From JANMEX01 sp043776635 (GTDB lineage: Bacteria > Pseudomonadota > Alphaproteobacteria > Rhizobiales > Rhizobiaceae), in assembly GCA_043776635.1 (NCBI GenBank), contig JAYVRA010000055.1:1-26598 (forward strand): a stretch of DNA of 26,598 bases, written 5' to 3'. A program made the position numbers and the translations under genes. Below, piece after piece: positions 6,560 to 14,201 of the stretch (its first letter is position 1; each line of letters starts with the position of its first letter). A model generated the notes under the pieces. The model was given only the letters and a program-made list of their open reading frames with translations. It did not search any database and was not told the DNA's origin.

Positions 6560-7753
6560 ATGACTGTAGAAAATAATTGGCGTCCTGCAACGCAAATGGT
6601 TCACTCGGGAACTTTACGTTCCGGCTTTGGTGAAACATCCGAGGCTTTGTACCTGACGCAGGGCTTCGTCTATGACACTGCCGAAGCCGCCGAGGCGCGG
6701 TTTAAGGGCGAGGAGCCCGGTTTTATTTATTCGCGCTATGCCAACCCGACAATTGATATGTTTGAAAAGCGCATGTGCGCGTTGGAGGGAGCCGAAGATG
6801 CCCGCGCCACCACTTCCGGCATGGCAGCTGTTGCAATGGCGGTGCTTTGTTCGCTGAAAATGGGCGATCATATTGTTGCCGCCCGCGCCCTGTTCGGCTC
6901 GTGTCGCTGGGTGATTGAAACGCTCGCGCCGCGCTATGGCATTGAGTTCACGCTTGTTGATGGCCGCGATATTGCTGCATGGGAAGCGGCGGTGAAGCCT
7001 AATACCAAGTTGTTTTTTCTCGAAAGCCCGACCAACCCTACCTTGGAAGTGGTGGACATTGCCTCCGTGGCCAAAGTCGCCACTTTATGTGGCGCGGTTT
7101 TGGTGGTGGATAACGTGTTTTCCACGCCGATGTTCCAGAAGCCTTTAGCGCTGGGTGCGCATGTTGTAGTCTATTCCGCGACCAAGCATATTGACGGTCA
7201 GGGGCGCTGTCTTGGCGGCATTGTGTTGTCCTCCAAGGAATGGATCGACAAGAATTTACACGAATATCACCGCCACTCCGGCCCTGGCATTTCGCCGTTC
7301 AATGCCTGGGTTTTGCTCAAAGGCTTGGAAACACTGCCGCTGCGCGTAAAAGCCATGACTGAAAATGCGGCGCAAATTGCCGATGTTTTGGCAGAAAGCA
7401 GTGCAGTTTCGCGCGTGATGTACCCGGGCCGCAAGGACCATCCGCAGGCCGATATCATTGCCAAGCAAATGACCGGTGGCTCATCGCTGATTTGCTTCGA
7501 TTTGAAGGGCGGCAAGGCGGCGGCGTTCGCATTTGAGAACGCACTGAAGATCATCAAGATTTCCAACAATCTTGGCGATGCGAAGAGCCTCATCACCCAT
7601 CCCGCTACAACGACGCACAAGAACCTTTCCGATGATGCCCGCGAAGAACTAGGCATCGGCGGCGGCACTGTGCGGCTGTCAGTTGGCTTGGAAGATGTCG
7701 CGGATTTATTGGAAGACGTGGCAAACGGTTTGGACGCAGCGGCTAAGGTCTAG
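6560..7753 (+). CDS. metZ: O-succinylhomoserine sulfhydrylase
   Basis: A Cys/Met-metabolism PLP enzyme of 397 residues that makes homocysteine directly from O-succinylhomoserine and sulfide. Motifs in order: TQMVHSGTLRS, YSRYANPTIDMFEKRMCALEGAE, ATTSGMAAV, LFFLESPTNPTLEVVDI, VVDNVFSTP and VYSATKHIDGQGRCLGG, where Lys209 is the PLP lysine. The tail GGGTVRLSVGLEDVADLLEDV is also typical. The HIDGQGR form after the Lys favours MetZ over MetB/MetC. The ATG at 6560 follows a GGGAAG and gives the conserved start; a longer frame runs through the terminator. It is controlled by the SAM-II riboswitch. Its stop overlaps that of the convergent parE remnant. Confidence 0.95.
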   Translation: MTVENNWRPATQMVHSGTLRSGFGETSEALYLTQGFVYDTAEAAEARFKGEEPGFIYSRYANPTIDMFEKRMCALEGAEDARATTSGMAAVAMAVLCSLKMGDHIVAARALFGSCRWVIETLAPRYGIEFTLVDGRDIAAWEAAVKPNTKLFFLESPTNPTLEVVDIASVAKVATLCGAVLVVDNVFSTPMFQKPLALGAHVVVYSATKHIDGQGRCLGGIVLSSKEWIDKNLHEYHRHSGPGISPFNAWVLLKGLETLPLRVKAMTENAAQIADVLAESSAVSRVMYPGRKDHPQADIIAKQMTGGSSLICFDLKGGKAAAFAFENALKIIKISNNLGDAKSLITHPATTTHKNLSDDAREELGIGGGTVRLSVGLEDVADLLEDVANGLDAAAKV

Positions 7754-8043
7754 CTTTTGCCTAAATCCGACGCGTCGAAATCCATTGCGCCGTGATAAAT
7801 ACGGATAATTCCAACTTGTTCTGCTGCAACTTTGTAGAAAATTACATAGTTGCTGTAAACACGCTTGCGAATGTAATCGTAACCGGCCACTCGCTCAAAG
7901 CGCTCAGGCATTTCGCTCAACTTTTGTCAGGCTAAGAGCAACTCTTTGGAAAAGGATTTGGCTCGCGGCAGATTGTATTTGGCGATAGTGAGTATGATTG
8001 CCCGCAATTCACGCCTTGCGCTTTCAGTATGTACGACTTTCAT
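7750..8043 (-). pseudogene. parE: ParE/RelE-type toxin with in-frame nonsense codon
   Basis: The 97-codon frame reads MKVVHTESARRELRAIILTIAK to AKSFSKELLLA, then TGA (7927-7929, codon 39), then QKLSEMPERFERVAGYDYIRKRV and YSNYVIFYKV to VGIIRIYHGAMDFDASDL. Apart from the stop the frame is intact and both halves fit the ParE fold: early helices, then the RKRVYxNYxIFYxV strands and the IxRIYHGAxDF C-terminus that contacts gyrase in active toxins. A single base change could restore it. It starts 20 bp after the parD stop, the usual order of antitoxin before toxin. A re-initiated C-terminal half would lack the N-terminal helices, so it is judged inactive. Confidence 0.88.
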
Positions 8044-8063
8044 CAATGCTGCCGATGCCCCAT

Positions 8064-8303
8064 TTACTCAAGCTCTGCATCCAACTCGTCAAATACTTGC
8101 TCCATGGGATAAATTCTTCCAGCCCCAACATCCGCCAGGCCGCGGGCAATGGCTGCATCGAGGGAGGCGAGCTTGGCTTCACGGTCTTGGATCAGGCGCA
8201 CACCTTCACGCAAGACTTCGCTTTTGGAATTATACCGGCCGTTTTCGACGATCTTGTTCACAAAGGCTTCAAGGACATTTCCTAAATCTGCACTGATTGC
8301 CAT
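8064..8303 (-). CDS. parD: ParD-type antitoxin
   Basis: The 79-residue protein starts MAISADLGNVLEAFVNKIVENGRYNSKSEVLREGVRLIQDREAKL, the ribbon-helix-helix DNA-binding part of ParD/CopG antitoxins (the GRYxSxSEVLREGLRLL motif at about 22-38). The acidic C-terminal tail (ARGLADVGAGRIYPMEQVFDELDAELE) would wrap the toxin. The ATG at 8303 has GGAGA six to ten bases upstream. A perfect palindrome at 8333-8347 lies over the promoter and is a likely autoregulation operator. Its toxin partner downstream carries a nonsense codon, so the antitoxin appears orphaned. Confidence 0.93.
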   Translation of the reverse strand: MAISADLGNVLEAFVNKIVENGRYNSKSEVLREGVRLIQDREAKLASLDAAIARGLADVGAGRIYPMEQVFDELDAELE

Positions 8304-8332
8304 TTTGATCTCCATCATCAAGTTGGTATAAT

Positions 8333-8347
8333 CAATAACAGTTATTG
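8333..8347. promoter_or_regulatory. Candidate ParD operator (perfect palindrome)
   Basis: CAATAAC-A-GTTATTG is a perfect 7+1+7 inverted repeat 30 bp before the parD start codon. On the minus strand a TTATAC -10-like element follows immediately, so protein bound here would block transcription. Ribbon-helix-helix antitoxins usually bind such symmetric sites. Confidence 0.65.
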
Positions 8348-8356
8348 GAAATGACC

Positions 8357-8962
8357 TCAACTAAATTGAACCCGTGCCTCCAGTATTCGCACAGCAGCCG
8401 TGTAAACACACACGGCTGCAAAGCCGTAAGCAAGTACGGGAAACCACTGCGGCCAGACGCAAGCGACGATGAAAACCGCCAGCGTTTCGGTGGCTTCTGC
8501 CAATCCGGTTGTGAAGAAAATCGATTTCTTGCCGCGGGCCTCGCTCACCACTTTGTGCTTCTGTGCCAAAATTGCGTAGGCCAAAAAGCTGGCACCGTTG
8601 ACGTAGAAACTAAAGATCAGCGTGGCGGCGGCTAGACCATTTGATTCCAACGCAGCAAACGCAAAGCCTAAGGGGATGATGCCGTAGAAGGCAAAGTCGA
8701 GCACTATATCGAGATAGCCGCCGAAATCGCTCGCATTTGTTTGTCTGGCGACAACGCCGTCCAGCCCGTCGCAGAGACGGCTCACTAAAATTAACACTGC
8801 GCCGATCCAATAATAATTCATTGAGATTGCGCCAGCTGCGAAAACGCCGATGGCAAAGCCCGCAATTGTTACGCCATTGGCAGTAGCGCCGCGTGCGGCA
8901 AGTGCTTTGCCCAGACTATCCAAAAATGGATCAATCGCTTTTCGCGCCACGCCATCCAGCAT
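8357..8962 (-). CDS. CDP-alcohol phosphatidyltransferase family protein
   Basis: A 201-residue inner-membrane enzyme with about six membrane segments. The catalytic motif is at about residues 64-87: CDGLDGVVARQTNASDFGGYLD followed by IVLD, giving the DGxxAR ... GxxxDxxxD pattern that binds the CDP-alcohol and divalent metal. Members move a phosphatidyl (or diacylglycerol-phosphate) group to an alcohol such as glycerol phosphate, serine, inositol or choline. The GGYLDIVLDFAFYGIIPLGFAFA form marks an uncharacterised alphaproteobacterial subgroup, so the acceptor is not assigned. AAGGAG stands seven bases ahead of the ATG. The gene lies just upstream of parD on the same strand. Confidence 0.88.
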   Translation of the reverse strand: MLDGVARKAIDPFLDSLGKALAARGATANGVTIAGFAIGVFAAGAISMNYYWIGAVLILVSRLCDGLDGVVARQTNASDFGGYLDIVLDFAFYGIIPLGFAFAALESNGLAAATLIFSFYVNGASFLAYAILAQKHKVVSEARGKKSIFFTTGLAEATETLAVFIVACVWPQWFPVLAYGFAAVCVYTAAVRILEARVQFS

Positions 8963-9064
8963 TGTTGCTCCTTAAAACTTTCAGCCCATGCGGCCGCGTT
9001 TCACTCTTGACGCATTCGTCGCACAGTTCCAAACCAATAAAATGTGAATGCAAGAAAGCCCGCC

Positions 9065-9457
9065 ATGTACCGCGCCACCACGCATGATATTGAAGTTATA
9101 GCCGAGCCTTGGTATTTGCCGGACCAATCGGATGGCGACCAGCCGCGCTATGTATGGTCTTACCGTATTACCATTGTCAACCACTCTAACCGCACAGTGC
9201 AATTGCAATCACGCTATTGGAAAATTGTTGATGGCAATGGCCATATCGAAGAAGTGCGCGGGCCGGGCGTCGTGGGCGATCAGCCGATTTTAGGACCGAA
9301 TGACAGCTACCAATATGCCTCCGGCTGCCCGCTCGGCACGCCATCAGGCATGATGGCCGGGCATTATGATATGATGGACGAAGACGGCAATCATCTTCGG
9401 GTGATGATCCCGGCGTTCTCGCTGGATATGCCGGATGCCAAGCGGGTGCTGAATTAG
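9065..9457 (+). CDS. apaG: ApaG domain protein
   Basis: This 130-residue protein matches ApaG along its length: YRATTHDIEVIAEPWYLPDQS, YVWSYRITIVNHSNRTVQLQSRYWKIVDGNG, VRGPGVVGDQPILGPNDSYQYASGCPLGTPSGMMAGHYDM and IPAFSLDMPD. The fold is an FN3-like beta sandwich; genetic data in enterobacteria link it to Co2+/Mg2+ efflux, but the biochemical role is unclear. The ATG at 9065 (AAGAAAG ahead) gives the conserved start; a GTG at 9044 would add seven residues. In related genomes apaG lies next to metZ; here the phosphatidyltransferase and parDE genes lie between them. Confidence 0.95.
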   Translation: MYRATTHDIEVIAEPWYLPDQSDGDQPRYVWSYRITIVNHSNRTVQLQSRYWKIVDGNGHIEEVRGPGVVGDQPILGPNDSYQYASGCPLGTPSGMMAGHYDMMDEDGNHLRVMIPAFSLDMPDAKRVLN

Positions 9458-9491
9458 GGGCATCCATTATTAGGAACCTTTCTTGTGTGTC

Positions 9492-9561
9492 GTCATACCG
9501 GACGAGCTTGACCGCCGCAGCTCTTGCGAAGGCGCAAGCGATGATCCGGTATCCATGCCTC
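9492..9561 (+). repeat. Intergenic repeat element, copy 1
   Basis: About 70 bp starting GTCATACCGG and ending ATCCATGCCTC, with the core CTTGCGAAGGC. The ends are partly complementary (ATACCGGA with TCCGGTAT), so the transcript can fold into a stem. The same layout recurs on the minus strand at 9637-9705 and 10818-10886. It resembles the palindromic intergenic elements common in Rhizobiales. Confidence 0.75.
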
Positions 9562-9636
9562 ACAGGTGATGCGTAGATTTGGTCTTCAATTTTGCGATAG
9601 CACGCGCTATGTGCACCCACTTTGAGCAACACAACC

Positions 9637-9705
9637 AAGGCATGAATCACGGGTTCCGTTTGAAGCGTTCGCAAGAAATACAAATGGAAAGGGCTCAGAG
9701 ATACT
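9637..9705 (-). repeat. Intergenic repeat element, copy 2 (diverged)
   Basis: On the minus strand it ends CTTGCGAACGCTTCAAACGG, then AACCCGTGATTCATGCCT. It matches the copy at 10818-10886 at all but a few positions over its last 40 bases and is in the same orientation, so the two are direct repeats around the P63C gene. Confidence 0.75.
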
Positions 9706-9727
9706 GAAACCTGAAGTGAACACCAAT

Positions 9728-9804
9728 CAGCAAGCATTTTTTGAAATTTGTAAATTTTGCTTGCTATTTTTTTGCAAGCATTGAAATAACGTATCAGCAA
9801 GCAT
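9728..9804. promoter_or_regulatory. Iteron-like GCAAGCAT repeats upstream of the P63C gene
   Basis: GCAAGCAT occurs at 9730-9737, 9774-9781 and 9797-9804; the first two are followed by TTGAAAT (directly or after four T). An inverted TGCTTGC at 9758-9764 makes a 7-bp stem with GCAAGCA at 9774-9780. The whole 9458-9818 intergenic stretch holds no gene, only these sites and two repeat elements. The pattern looks like a multi-site operator for a self-regulating protein; the binder is unknown. Confidence 0.55.
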
Positions 9805-9818
9805 GGAGTGATTCCCCA

Positions 9819-10796
9819 ATGACTGAAACACCACAAAGCATGGGCGGCAAAGCTCGCTCGGAGCAACTATCTGCGGACGAAAGAAAGAGGATTGCAAGTG
9901 AGGCGGCAAAAACTCGTTGGGCAGAATCTTGCCCAAAAGCAGTATCTGGTGAGCAAGACAAACCAATTCGCATAGCCGACATTTTGGTACCCTGTTACGT
10001 GCTCGATGATGGCAGACGAGTAATCACCATGAATGGTATGCTCGATACCTTTAGTATGGCAAGAGGCGGCGCCATGGTTAAAGGTATGAATAGGTTAGAA
10101 CTTTTCATTTCCCAAGATCGAATAAAGCCATTCGTTTCTGATGATCTTCGTACCAGAATCAGCAATCCAATTAAATTCAGAACTGGGAAAAGTATTGCTT
10201 ATGGTTTTGATTCAGACACACTTATTGACGTTGCTGAAGCAGTCATACAGGCAGACAACTCAGGTTCTTTACAAAAGCAGCAAGCAGGAATAGCGCATCA
10301 ATGCCGAGTGATAACGTCAAGTCTTACTCGCATCGGGCTGATTGCACTAATTGACGAAGCTAGTGGCTATCAAGATAAGAGAGATAAGGACGAGCTCCAA
10401 CAGATACTAACAATGTATCTTTTGCCGGAACATCGGCCATGGATGCAAACAATTCCAGATGCATTTACGAATGAGATTTACCGCGTCTATGGTTGGGTTC
10501 GAACTGCAAATAATCGCGGGCCACGTTATGCCGGAAAGCTAATCAGAAAACTTATTTATGAAAAATTGCCAAAGCCCGTATTGCCTGCATTGGATGACGC
10601 AAATCCGTCAAACGCAAAATATCAGCGGAAGCACAAGCATCATCAGTTTTTGACAGAAAAGCAGGGCTTAGATCATTTTAGAAGCCAAGTAATAACGGTC
10701 ATGACTCTTCTACGAATTTCCAAAAATAAGATCGAGTTCAATCGACACTTGGAATCATACTTCGGTTCACAAATGTCGTTTGATTTTGACGAATAG
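9819..10796 (+). CDS. P63C-domain protein, accessory gene
   Basis: The 325-residue soluble protein begins with a short helix (GGKARSEQLSADERKRIASEAAKTRW) found at the start of many phage- and plasmid-borne proteins. A middle part follows with VPCYVLDDGRRVITMNGMLDTF and SRGG-like ARGGAMVKGMN. The C-terminal half carries the P63C-type signature LLPEHRPWMQTIPDAFTNEIYRVYGW and a basic region NAKYQRKHKHHQFLTEKQGLDHFRSQV. P63C proteins are recorded in phages and mobile islands and have no assigned biochemical role. The ATG at 9819 has GGAG ten bases upstream. Codon use is visibly more A/T-rich than in the neighbours, and direct repeats flank it between the core genes apaG and hslO, so recent acquisition is likely. 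Confidence 0.8.
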   Translation: MTETPQSMGGKARSEQLSADERKRIASEAAKTRWAESCPKAVSGEQDKPIRIADILVPCYVLDDGRRVITMNGMLDTFSMARGGAMVKGMNRLELFISQDRIKPFVSDDLRTRISNPIKFRTGKSIAYGFDSDTLIDVAEAVIQADNSGSLQKQQAGIAHQCRVITSSLTRIGLIALIDEASGYQDKRDKDELQQILTMYLLPEHRPWMQTIPDAFTNEIYRVYGWVRTANNRGPRYAGKLIRKLIYEKLPKPVLPALDDANPSNAKYQRKHKHHQFLTEKQGLDHFRSQVITVMTLLRISKNKIEFNRHLESYFGSQMSFDFDE

Positions 10797-10817
10797 ATTC
10801 TCCCCCAAATTTGAATT

Positions 10818-10886
10818 GAGGCATGGATCACGGGTTCCGCTTGAAGCCTTCGCAAGAACTATGGCAACAAGCGGCCCTGAGATGAC
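10818..10886 (-). repeat. Intergenic repeat element, copy 3
   Basis: On the minus strand it starts GTCATCTCAGGG, has the core CTTGCGAAGGCTTCAAGCGG and ends ATCCATGCCTC. It lies 22 bp past the P63C stop codon and just downstream of hslO, and is a direct repeat of copy 2 on the other side of the P63C gene. Confidence 0.75.
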
Positions 10887-10907
10887 GAAGCATCGGGAGG
10901 TTATCTC

Positions 10908-11888
10908 TTACCCCTTCGCAAACTCTTCAGGCGCGAAACTATAATGCGTTGAACAAAACTCGCATGACACGGTGATCTTGCCGTCCTCAACGCTATCCAA
11001 AATTTCCTGCGCTGTGAACCCCGACAACACGCCAAAAATTCTATCGCGCGAGCAGGCGCATTCGTCGAAAACTTTGGTGGCCGGATAGGCTGTTACGCCG
11101 CGTTCGTGGAAGAGGCGGTAGAGTAGAGTTTCAACGCTGACGTACGGGTCCACCAGTTCGGCATCAGAGATTGTTGCCGTCAGCGCTTTTACCTCGATCC
11201 AGTTATCGTCTTCGTTGAAGACATAATCATTTTCCGGCCCGTCGCCGCCGTGCAAATCGCGGGTGCGCATACGCTCGGTGGAGTCCGGCAGGAACTGCAC
11301 GATGATGCCCCCTGCCCGCCACGAGGTGCGCAACTCGCCGTTTTCCAGGCGCTCAAAAAGCTGCGCAGTGGCAAGTCGGATGTCTGTCGGGATTTGTTCG
11401 GACTGGCGAAAGTAAACCTTGGCGACTTCCTCCAGCGAAGAGCCATCGAGCGGCACAATGCCTTGGTATGTTTGCGTAAATTCGCCTTGGTCAATGGTCA
11501 TGGCCAAAATTCCTGTCCCGAGTAATTGTTCAGGGCTGGTCTCGCCCGCGAGGATAGCCGCGTTCAGGCGCTCCTCGTTGAAGCGGGCATAGGCGCGCAC
11601 GGCGTGCGGCGTGCGAAAATCTGCCACCAGCAAATCCACAGGACCATCGGACTTGGTTTGTAAGATAAACTTACCTTCAAACTTCAGCGATGTGCCGAGA
11701 ATGACTGCCAGAGTCACCGCTTCTGCGACCAGCTTGGCAACAGGTTCAGGATAATTATGGCGACCCAGGATGCCATCCAACACCGCGCCAAGCTGCACAG
11801 CGCGGCCACGGGCATCGAGCTCGGCAATCTGAAACGGCAAAACGGCATCATCACCGGCGGGCGCTAAAACTACGCTCTCAGCCAACAT
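10908..11888 (-). CDS. hslO: Redox-regulated holdase chaperone Hsp33
   Basis: Hsp33 is a cytosolic chaperone that becomes active when oxidants form disulfides in its zinc centre. The 326 residues include the N-terminal core (LVAEAVTLAVILGTSLKFEGKFILQTKSDGPVDLLVADF) and the C-terminal zinc module with CxC (FDECACSRDR) and CxxC (VSCEFCSTHY), all four Cys present. The start is ATG 11888, overlapping the argF stop by one base (TAATG), which fits translational coupling. It is the last gene of the argD-argF-hslO operon, a common alphaproteobacterial arrangement. Confidence 0.96.
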   Translation of the reverse strand: MLAESVVLAPAGDDAVLPFQIAELDARGRAVQLGAVLDGILGRHNYPEPVAKLVAEAVTLAVILGTSLKFEGKFILQTKSDGPVDLLVADFRTPHAVRAYARFNEERLNAAILAGETSPEQLLGTGILAMTIDQGEFTQTYQGIVPLDGSSLEEVAKVYFRQSEQIPTDIRLATAQLFERLENGELRTSWRAGGIIVQFLPDSTERMRTRDLHGGDGPENDYVFNEDDNWIEVKALTATISDAELVDPYVSVETLLYRLFHERGVTAYPATKVFDECACSRDRIFGVLSGFTAQEILDSVEDGKITVSCEFCSTHYSFAPEEFAKG

Positions 11889-12814
11889 TATTTGGTGCCT
11901 CCCAAGCACCACGCCAAAATTGCCTTCTGCGCATGGAGCCGGTTTTCTGCTTCGTCAAACACCACCGACTGCGGGCCGTCGATGACTTCATCGGTCACTT
12001 CCTCGCCGCGATGGGCGGGCAGGCAGTGCATGAACAGGGCGTCTTTGTCAGCGTGGCGCATCAAAGCTTCGTTGACTTGGTATGGCTGGAACACATTGTG
12101 GCCGCGCGCCTTGGCCTCTTGGCCCATAGAAACCCAGCAGTCCGTGACCACACAATCCACACCCGCAACGGCGGCAATGGCACTAGTATCCAGATTGATT
12201 TGCGCACCATTTTTGCGCGCCCAATCAATATATCTTTGTTGTGGCTCGGAGCCTTTTGGCACGGCGATATTGACTTTAAAATCAAACCGCGCCGCGCCTT
12301 CCACCATCGAATGCAACACATTATTGCCATCGCCGGCCCAGGCAAATGTCTTGCCTTTGACAGGGCCGCGATGCTCCTCATACGTCATGATATCGGCCAT
12401 AATCTGGCACGGGTGTGTGTCATCCGTCAGGCCATTGATAACTGGCACAGTGGCATGTTCCGCCAGCTCCGCCATGCGGGCATGGTCCGTCGTGCGGATC
12501 ATGATGATGTCCACGTAGCGTGACAAAACTTTGGCGGTATCCGCGATGGATTCCGAGCGGCCCAGCTGCATTTCGGAGCCAGTGAGCATTATGGTTTCGC
12601 CGCCGAGCTGGCGCATACCGACATCGAACGAAACACGGGTGCGCGTGGAGGGTTTATCAAAAATCATCGCCATCACTTTGCCGGCAAATGGCTTTTCCGG
12701 TGTGCCGGCTTTTTGCAGTGCCTTCAAGCGCTTGCCATCGTCCATAATAAAACGAAGATCGGCGGCGGAAACGGCTGAGAGGTCCGTAAAGTGGCGGGGC
12801 TGTGAAGGCATCAT
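11888..12814 (-). CDS. argF: Ornithine carbamoyltransferase
   Basis: It joins carbamoyl phosphate and ornithine to citrulline in arginine synthesis; active as a trimer in the cytosol. The 308 residues show the carbamoyl-phosphate motif KPSTRTRVSF, the HPCQ motif (TDDTHPCQIMADI), the ornithine SMG motif (DCWVSMGQE) and FMHCLPAHRG. It starts six bases after the argD stop; two tandem ATG codons are available (12814 and 12811). Its stop overlaps the hslO start. Confidence 0.98.
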   Translation of the reverse strand: MMPSQPRHFTDLSAVSAADLRFIMDDGKRLKALQKAGTPEKPFAGKVMAMIFDKPSTRTRVSFDVGMRQLGGETIMLTGSEMQLGRSESIADTAKVLSRYVDIIMIRTTDHARMAELAEHATVPVINGLTDDTHPCQIMADIMTYEEHRGPVKGKTFAWAGDGNNVLHSMVEGAARFDFKVNIAVPKGSEPQQRYIDWARKNGAQINLDTSAIAAVAGVDCVVTDCWVSMGQEAKARGHNVFQPYQVNEALMRHADKDALFMHCLPAHRGEEVTDEVIDGPQSVVFDEAENRLHAQKAILAWCLGGTK

Positions 12815-12820
12815 TTTGGC

Positions 12821-14029
12821 TTAGCTGGCTTTCAAATGGGTAGACACGCGGATTTTTTGTGCGACGTTTTCAAGCGTTTCGAGGGCGATGCGGATTTCAT
12901 CTGCCGTAACTGTGAGCGGCGGCAGGAGGCGCAGCGCGTTATCGCCAGCCACGACTGTGAGCATATTGTGATCGCGCAAAGTGTTCATCAGGATCGTATT
13001 TGGAACCACGCATTTCACGCCGCACAAAAGGCCTGAGCCGCGCACATCGGCGAAAATATCGGGGTAGCGGTCAATCAGAGAGGCGAGGCCTTGTTTGAAC
13101 TGTAAGGCGCTTTGTTGCACCTGCTCCAAGAAGCCATCGGCCAGAATTACATCCATCACCGCATTGCCGACAGCCATGCCCAGCGGATTGCCGCCGTATG
13201 TCGTACCATGTGTGCCGGGAGTCATGCCTTTGGAGGCCTCGTTAGTGGCAAGACACGCGCCCAGCGGGAAGCCGCCACCAATGCCTTTGGCCGCCGCGAG
13301 AATGTCCGGCTCGATGCCTGCCCATTCATAGGCGAAGAATTTACCGGTACGGCCCGCGCCGCACTGCACTTCATCCAGCACCAACAGCAGCCCGTGCTCG
13401 TCGCAAAGGTTGCGCAAGGCACGCAGCGTTTCCAATGGCAGCGGGCGGATGCCGCCTTCGCCTTGCACAGGCTCGACCAGTATGGCGGCAGTCTCGTCCG
13501 TGATCGCGGCTTTGACGGCCTCTAAATCACCGAACGGCACCTGGTCAAAACCATCCACCTTTGGGCCGAAGCCTTCGAGATATTTTGCCTGCCCGCCAGC
13601 GGCAATAGTCGCCAACGTGCGTCCATGGAAGGCTCCTTCCATGGTAATGATCCGGTAGCGCTCGGGCTGACCATTGACGAAGTGATAGCGCCGCGCGGTT
13701 TTAATCGCGCATTCAAGCGCTTCCGCGCCGGAATTGGTGAAAAACACTTTGTCAGCGAATGAATTATCCGTGAGCTTCTTGGCAAGCGTCTCCTGCCCCG
13801 GCACTTCATATAGATTGGAAACATGCCATAGATTTTCGGCCTGTGTCTTCAGCGCTTCAACCAGTTGCGGATGCGAATGGCCGAGCGAGTTAACGGCGAT
13901 GCCGGCTGCGAAATCCAGATAACGGTTGCCTTTTTCGTCAATCAGCCAGACGCCTGTCCCGCGCACAAAGCGCAGTTTTGCCCGGGTAAATGTTTGATAA
14001 AGCGCGTCGCCAGATGCTGTGTGTTCCAC
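12821..14029 (-). CDS. argD: Acetylornithine aminotransferase
   Basis: A class III PLP aminotransferase converting N-acetylglutamate semialdehyde to N-acetylornithine (and probably succinyldiaminopimelate in lysine synthesis). The 402 residues include GVWLIDEKGNRYLDFAAGIAV, FFTNSGAEALECAIKTAR (phosphate binding), GAFHGRT, LVLDEVQCGAGRTG (PLP-ring Asp) and AAAKGIGGGFPLGA with the Schiff-base Lys, then GTHGTTYGGNPL. The start is GTG at 14029 with GGATTAA ahead; no suitable ATG is in frame nearby. First gene of the argD-argF-hslO operon. Between its putative promoter (14119-14147) and the start lies a terminator-like hairpin. Confidence 0.96.
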   Translation of the reverse strand: MEHTASGDALYQTFTRAKLRFVRGTGVWLIDEKGNRYLDFAAGIAVNSLGHSHPQLVEALKTQAENLWHVSNLYEVPGQETLAKKLTDNSFADKVFFTNSGAEALECAIKTARRYHFVNGQPERYRIITMEGAFHGRTLATIAAGGQAKYLEGFGPKVDGFDQVPFGDLEAVKAAITDETAAILVEPVQGEGGIRPLPLETLRALRNLCDEHGLLLVLDEVQCGAGRTGKFFAYEWAGIEPDILAAAKGIGGGFPLGACLATNEASKGMTPGTHGTTYGGNPLGMAVGNAVMDVILADGFLEQVQQSALQFKQGLASLIDRYPDIFADVRGSGLLCGVKCVVPNTILMNTLRDHNMLTVVAGDNALRLLPPLTVTADEIRIALETLENVAQKIRVSTHLKAS

Positions 14030-14071
14030 GGTCTTAATCCACGTTCATGACGTTACGAAAAGCAGTTTCTC

Positions 14072-14105
14072 AAAATAAAAAAATAAAAAACCGCCTTACC
14101 GGCGG
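14072..14105 (-). terminator. Intrinsic terminator/attenuator in the argD leader
   Basis: On the minus strand CCGCC-GGTAA-GGCGG (14105-14091) is followed by TTTTTTA and further T runs down to 14072. It lies 43 bases upstream of the argD start, with only the argD promoter region before it, so it is not the end of a known gene. In reverse it has an A run ahead of the stem and no T run behind, so it acts on the minus strand only. Confidence 0.75.
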
Positions 14106-14118
14106 CCTTGTTAGAGCG

Positions 14119-14147
14119 AATATCATGTCTTGTCGGGCGAAAGTCAA
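14119..14147 (-). promoter_or_regulatory. Probable sigma-70 promoter facing argD
   Basis: On the minus strand TTGACT (14147-14142), a 17-base spacer and GATATT (14124-14119). A start at about 14112 would place the terminator hairpin within the first ten nucleotides or so of the RNA. Confidence 0.55.
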
Positions 14148-14201
14148 GAAATCCGTATTTTCGCTAAAAAAACATCCATGGACTAAAACTGTTGCCTTTA
14201 T

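Noticed and set aside
7927..7929. TGA in parE as a selenocysteine codon
   Set aside because: ParE toxins do not use selenocysteine and I see no SECIS-like hairpin right after the codon; a nonsense mutation is simpler.
9492..10886. CRISPR-like array
   Set aside because: Only three diverged repeats in mixed orientations, irregular spacing and no cas genes.
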